Below, in pieces: positions 41,018-44,359 of a stretch of DNA of 44,359 nt (position 1 is the first letter of the stretch; the number at the start of each line of letters is the position of its first letter). This stretch comes from Clostridiales bacterium (GTDB taxonomy: Bacteria > Bacillota > Clostridia > Peptostreptococcales > Anaerovoracaceae): contig WRJK01000012.1 in NCBI GenBank assembly GCA_009782285.1, positions 1 to 44,359 of the forward strand, given 5' to 3'. The notes beneath the pieces are model-generated. The model saw only the letters and a program-made list of their open reading frames with translations, had not been told where the DNA came from and did not search any database. The position numbers and the translations under genes are program-made.

Positions 41018-42949
41018 TCAAGGATTTTGCCTTAGCATCATGTTGACTGCTATTCCTGTTCCAAGGAGACCGTAAAAAAGTGGCATCACGGAGACGGAGC
41101 TGTCGTCAACAAGTCCTGTTACGGAAAATCCCAAGATCCCTAAAAACAGCCCCAACCCAGCAAATTCCAAAAAGTTTTCATACTTCCTCCTTCTATAAAT
41201 CCCGATGCTATGCACAAAATACATACCTAAGAGCGTAAGGAGCGCAAGCAGAGACACTCCACCTGTATTCACAGCTATGCCCATGTACATGTTGTGGGGT
41301 TTGTCGACGATCATATTGCGCCCGATGCCGGCATTGTATTTTCCCACATAGTCGTTTTGCGGATAGTAAATACAAAAAGTGTCGGCACCATGCCCAATTA
41401 GTGCAGTGTCTTTCATCATTGGTAACGTCCTTGACCATATGTAGCCTCGACCAGAACCGAAGTTTGGGTTGCTTTTAAAACCAATCGCCGGAACGTACTC
41501 TAGGGGTGTCAGTTTTCCCATCACGTTAACGAAATAGAGGCCTTCTTTAACAATTAGGAACGCCCAATCCTGTTCATTGATTTTAATTACAAAGAAGGAA
41601 TTACCATCATCGTCAACCACACCCCTAACCGTGCACATGCTGAATCTGCGGTCGTCTAATATGTATTCCAGTTTTTCTTCATCTATAAGGCTGAGTTTTA
41701 TTGTCATACCGTTCCCATCAATGATATCAAAAGCCGGCCAGTCGTCAGGGTACAACCAAAATGTCGCTTCATCGTTATTTACACTAATATCAATTGTATA
41801 GTTCTCGGAATCCACTGATAAATAATCAATATAGCCCTTCGTCTGTGTGACATCTTCTGAAGGTTCCCCTCTTTCGCTTGAAAACACGCCGCTAAAAGCC
41901 CCTTTTAGTTCTGGCACCCATCTATCAAATGTAACTGCCCCAGTAGCAAGAGCGACGACAATAAGAATAGCTATCGGCATCCTCCACTCTATTATTTTCT
42001 TGTTGAGTAGGACAACTGCTGCAATCACAGCTACTCCCACGCCAAGGTAGCCGCCAGATGACTTTGCGCCTATCATATTGTACAGTAGCACGGCGAAAAG
42101 AACCCCCCATAGAATTTTGGCAACCAACCTTTCGTAGTTTTTTTTCACGACAGAATGGATGAAGACCAACCCGAACAAAGGGATGATTAGTGTTAGGTAA
42201 AAGGAGACATAGTTTATATTGTACACAGTCTGATATATTTCCCCGTTCTGGAAAGTGAATTCAAGACCGTCGATTTTATCCCAGCTCTCATACGGAACCA
42301 TCAGCATACCACCCAACCTTGATTGCAAAAAATCATGATCCAAAGCTTGGGATATGCCTAAAATACCAAGCAATCCACTTGAAACCGCAACAGGGTACAG
42401 GACGTATTTTACATTTTTCTCAGTATTGACTGTATTAATAGCATAAAAAAGGAGTAGCATATAGGTGAGCAGCACAAGTGTACCTTCAAATCTTTCGAAA
42501 TACCCTAAAAGGGAGAATTCTTGATATTCCGAAAAGATATACGACAGTATTATGAACAAAGTGTATATTAAAATCGGAACGTAAAAAAGAGTTTTTTTGA
42601 TTGCATAGGACTGAGTGATTATCCTGAATAGAATGAAAAGTAATGTAACGACGGCACATATCAATATCGCTATCATCTTACCATAGCTGAAAAAATCAAC
42701 GTAATTATCGTCATCCATCCAGTAAAACCCCGTAATGTCTCTTGTGTAAGACACCATCCGAACTACCCAGATGACAGCTGCTGTGAAGAATATGATGGGC
42801 ATGTGATGAGAAATCCCTAACCCATCTTCTATCTTAGGGGCATAACTCATATTCCACAGATAGCCTGAATAGTCTTGGCTGGTTTCTTCAGCTCTGTTTT
42901 CTTCCTTGTTTTTTTTGGTTTGATTCTGCTTCTTTTTCTTTTCTGACAT
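41018..42949 (-). CDS. O-antigen ligase/polymerase-like membrane protein
   Basis: 643 residues from ATG 42949, with GGGAGCG upstream. A Lys/Asn-rich cytoplasmic start (SEKKKKQNQTKKNKEEN) is followed by about eleven membrane helices. The Wzy_C core shows GYIWSRTLPMMKDTALIGHGADTFC and DKPHNMYMGIAVNTGG, the His/Arg-containing loop typical of O-antigen ligases and teichuronate-type polymerases. Between helices there is a large extracytoplasmic insert (about 365-480) with beta-strand character. Its first 62 bp overlap the end of the aminotransferase gene, so the two are translationally coupled. Likely joins or polymerises glycan units outside the membrane. The acceptor is unknown. Confidence 0.85.
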   Translation of the reverse strand: MSEKKKKQNQTKKNKEENRAEETSQDYSGYLWNMSYAPKIEDGLGISHHMPIIFFTAAVIWVVRMVSYTRDITGFYWMDDDNYVDFFSYGKMIAILICAVVTLLFILFRIITQSYAIKKTLFYVPILIYTLFIILSYIFSEYQEFSLLGYFERFEGTLVLLTYMLLLFYAINTVNTEKNVKYVLYPVAVSSGLLGILGISQALDHDFLQSRLGGMLMVPYESWDKIDGLEFTFQNGEIYQTVYNINYVSFYLTLIIPLFGLVFIHSVVKKNYERLVAKILWGVLFAVLLYNMIGAKSSGGYLGVGVAVIAAVVLLNKKIIEWRMPIAILIVVALATGAVTFDRWVPELKGAFSGVFSSERGEPSEDVTQTKGYIDYLSVDSENYTIDISVNNDEATFWLYPDDWPAFDIIDGNGMTIKLSLIDEEKLEYILDDRRFSMCTVRGVVDDDGNSFFVIKINEQDWAFLIVKEGLYFVNVMGKLTPLEYVPAIGFKSNPNFGSGRGYIWSRTLPMMKDTALIGHGADTFCIYYPQNDYVGKYNAGIGRNMIVDKPHNMYMGIAVNTGGVSLLALLTLLGMYFVHSIGIYRRRKYENFLEFAGLGLFLGILGFSVTGLVDDSSVSVMPLFYGLLGTGIAVNMMLRQNP

Positions 42950-44123
42950 GTGTCGCTCCCTTATGTAGATCTCTTATACTGATGCAAACGTATTCTATCT
43001 GATCCGAATTCAAGGTGACTGAGCAAGGCAGGTTCATCACGTTTGCCTCGTAGTCAAGTGCCTTTTCTATTTCCGCGCTTTGACACTCAACGTATGGCTT
43101 TTGCCTGTTAACAAGCCTCCATACTGGGCGGCACTGTATGCCGTCATCAATCATCGACCTCATCAGCTCATCCCTGCTCATGCCGTATTTGATACTGTCT
43201 ATGTAAACGGAATAAAACCAGTAGTTGGGTCTCGTCCCTATTTTAAAAGGCAGCAATCTGATTCCAGCCGTATCCTTGAGCAACTTGCTATATTGCTCAT
43301 AGTTTCTTTTTTTGATCGCGATGAACTTTTCCAGTTCGTCTGCTTGGCTTACGCCGAACGCAGCCTGAATGTTGAGCATCCTATAATTGTAGCCCACGTC
43401 ATCGTGGATAAAATAAAGAGGGTCGTCCTTGGCAGTAGTTGAAAGGTACCTTATCTTGTTAAAGTATTCCTTGTTTTCTGAGACAACCATCCCTCCACCG
43501 CCAGTTGTTATGATTTTGTTGGCATTGAAGGAATATACGCCTATGTCGCCGATGGTTCCTGCGAATTTTCCTTTGTATGAGCCTTCTGTGTAGCATGTGC
43601 CAAGTGCTTCTGTGGCATCTTCAATGACCTTAAGCCCATATTTTTGCGCTATCTCCATCAGGTTTTCCATGTCTGCCATATTGCCAAAGACATGCACAAT
43701 TATTATAGCTTTTATTCGCCTTTTAGTCAATTTATTTATCAGCTTGTCTTCCTCAAACTCGCAGCCTTCGCTGCAAAACTCTTCGAGTTTGACCGGATCC
43801 ATGCAAAAGCTCTCATCGCAGTCCATAAACACAGGTTCGGCGCCAACATACTTAACAGGATTCACCGCCGCAATGAAGGTTAACGCTGGTACAATAACCT
43901 CATCTTCTCTTTCAACGCCTAAAGCCCTTAAGGCCAAGTGAAGCCCCGCTGTACCACATTGCACACCTACCGCATCTCCAATACCAACATGCTCGGCAAT
44001 CTTCTTCTCAAATTCACTTATGAAACGACCCCCGGTTGAAACCCACCCTGTTTCAATGCATTCCTTGATGTTTTCTATAACCTCGATGCTTAGGCTTGGT
44101 ACGCTCAATGGAATATCTTTCAT
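42888..44123 (-). CDS. DegT/DnrJ/EryC1-family sugar aminotransferase, LegC/PglE-like
   Basis: 411 residues from ATG 44123, five bases after GGGGAG. PLP-dependent transfer of an amino group to a keto sugar nucleotide. TGWVSTGGRFISEFEKKIAEH, the GVQCGTAGLHLAL and FIAAVNPVKYVGAEPVFMD core, PLP-binding Asp in VIEDATEALGT and the Schiff-base Lys in SFNANKIITTGGGGM are visible. LegC-type features suggest it aminates a 4-keto-6-deoxy-GlcNAc nucleotide, the product of the dehydratase at 36778-38706. The last 20 residues (Lys/Gln/Glu-rich) come from the overlap with the next gene. Confidence 0.88.
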   Translation of the reverse strand: MKDIPLSVPSLSIEVIENIKECIETGWVSTGGRFISEFEKKIAEHVGIGDAVGVQCGTAGLHLALRALGVEREDEVIVPALTFIAAVNPVKYVGAEPVFMDCDESFCMDPVKLEEFCSEGCEFEEDKLINKLTKRRIKAIIIVHVFGNMADMENLMEIAQKYGLKVIEDATEALGTCYTEGSYKGKFAGTIGDIGVYSFNANKIITTGGGGMVVSENKEYFNKIRYLSTTAKDDPLYFIHDDVGYNYRMLNIQAAFGVSQADELEKFIAIKKRNYEQYSKLLKDTAGIRLLPFKIGTRPNYWFYSVYIDSIKYGMSRDELMRSMIDDGIQCRPVWRLVNRQKPYVECQSAEIEKALDYEANVMNLPCSVTLNSDQIEYVCISIRDLHKGATHVRKEKEAESNQKKQGRKQS

Positions 44124-44140
44124 AATGGCTCCCCTCGCTT

Positions 44141-44173
44141 GAAAAAGGAAGCGGCAGTTGCCCGCCGCTTCCT
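44141..44173 (-). terminator. Terminator of the gene at the right edge
   Basis: On the minus strand AGGAAGCGGC, loop GGGCAACT, GCCGCTTCCT then TTTTC. A perfect 10-bp stem. It ends the transcript of the partial gene and separates it from the aminotransferase. Confidence 0.9.
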
Positions 44174-44238
44174 CATCATGTTGTTAGACCTGTTAAGATA
44201 AATCTAAGTTGTCAGTTATGCTGTTTCTTTGCCGAACA

Positions 44239-44359
44239 TTAAGGCCTTATCCAGATGATGACATCAGCGCTCTCCAGTTCGTCCTCGTCGGTGGAGTACA
44301 TAAATACTTCAGAACCGTTCCTGATTGCCCCTGTGCCGTTCGACTTCTTGTACGTGTAC
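44239..44359 (-). CDS. C-terminal end of an unidentified protein
   Basis: Forty codons open from the right edge to TAA at 44239. They encode YKKSNGTGAIRNGSEVFMYS then TDEDELESADVIIWIRP. The composition suggests the last strands of an extracellular beta-domain, but no family is recognised. The stop is followed after 65 bp by a strong terminator. Confidence 0.55.
   Translation of the reverse strand, partial: YTYKKSNGTGAIRNGSEVFMYSTDEDELESADVIIWIRP

Overview
The window looks like chromosomal DNA of an anaerobic Bacillota (class Clostridia most likely). The signs are the Firmicutes-type order rho / DUF1385 / prmC / rpmE / prfA / tsaC / rpiB / upp, an EpsC-type serine acetyltransferase, a LytR-CpsA-Psr protein, copper-amine-oxidase-like wall domains, a tungsten-type aldehyde ferredoxin oxidoreductase with its own polyferredoxin, and a 3-hydroxybutyryl-CoA dehydrogenase. 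A TolC-family protein and an O-antigen-ligase-like protein are present, but they do not by themselves prove an outer membrane. No tRNA, rRNA or CRISPR array was found.

Layout. 1-3464: defence and conflict genes, namely an ABC-three-component (ABC-3C) ATPase with its small middle component and a broken HNH-like effector, divergent from an autoregulated XRE/nucleotidyltransferase pair. 3473-6637: a secreted protein, then cysE and cysK. 6640-8701: a B3/4-domain protein, then a HipA-like kinase with a 53-codon-scale antitoxin-like gene. 8776-11859: a two-component system, a probable small RNA and a GNAT acetyltransferase. 11877-14685: two AAA/DUF4143 ATPases, each preceded by three direct repeats. 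14796-16147: rtcB. 16186-20579 (minus): dnaN-recF-polyferredoxin-AOR. 20594-22092: an IS630-type element sitting at the centre of an inverted pair of heptamer arrays. 22096-26856 (minus): rpmE, then prfA-tsaC-rpiB-upp-tyrS. 26956-28135: a gene graveyard (Rpn-like, copper-amine-oxidase-like, MNT and HEPN remnants). 28048-32829 (minus): rho-DUF1385-prmC, a heptamer array, then galE. 33160-33535: a candidate structured RNA beside another heptamer array. 33517-44359 (minus): cell-surface glycan genes (legC-like aminotransferase, O-ligase-like protein, tolC, capD/pglF-like dehydratase, LCP) with pgi and hbd.

How the parts work together. The housekeeping genes cover replication and recombination (dnaN, recF), translation and its termination (tyrS, prfA, prmC, rpmE, tsaC), transcription termination (rho), pyrimidine salvage and pentose metabolism (upp, rpiB), and cysteine synthesis (cysE, cysK). 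The right third encodes a nucleotide-sugar route (UDP-GlcNAc 4,6-dehydratase plus a LegC/PglE-type aminotransferase), a polymerase/ligase and an LCP transferase, which fits a wall-linked aminosugar glycan.

The most unusual features are degenerate 7-bp repeat arrays (consensus AACTNNC) in four places. Three of them abut the stop codons of tyrS, prmC and the LCP gene. A palindromic pair was split by an IS at its exact centre. A small structured element lies between heptamer units. A C-terminal peptide motif is shared by two antitoxin-like proteins that accompany unrelated toxin-like partners.
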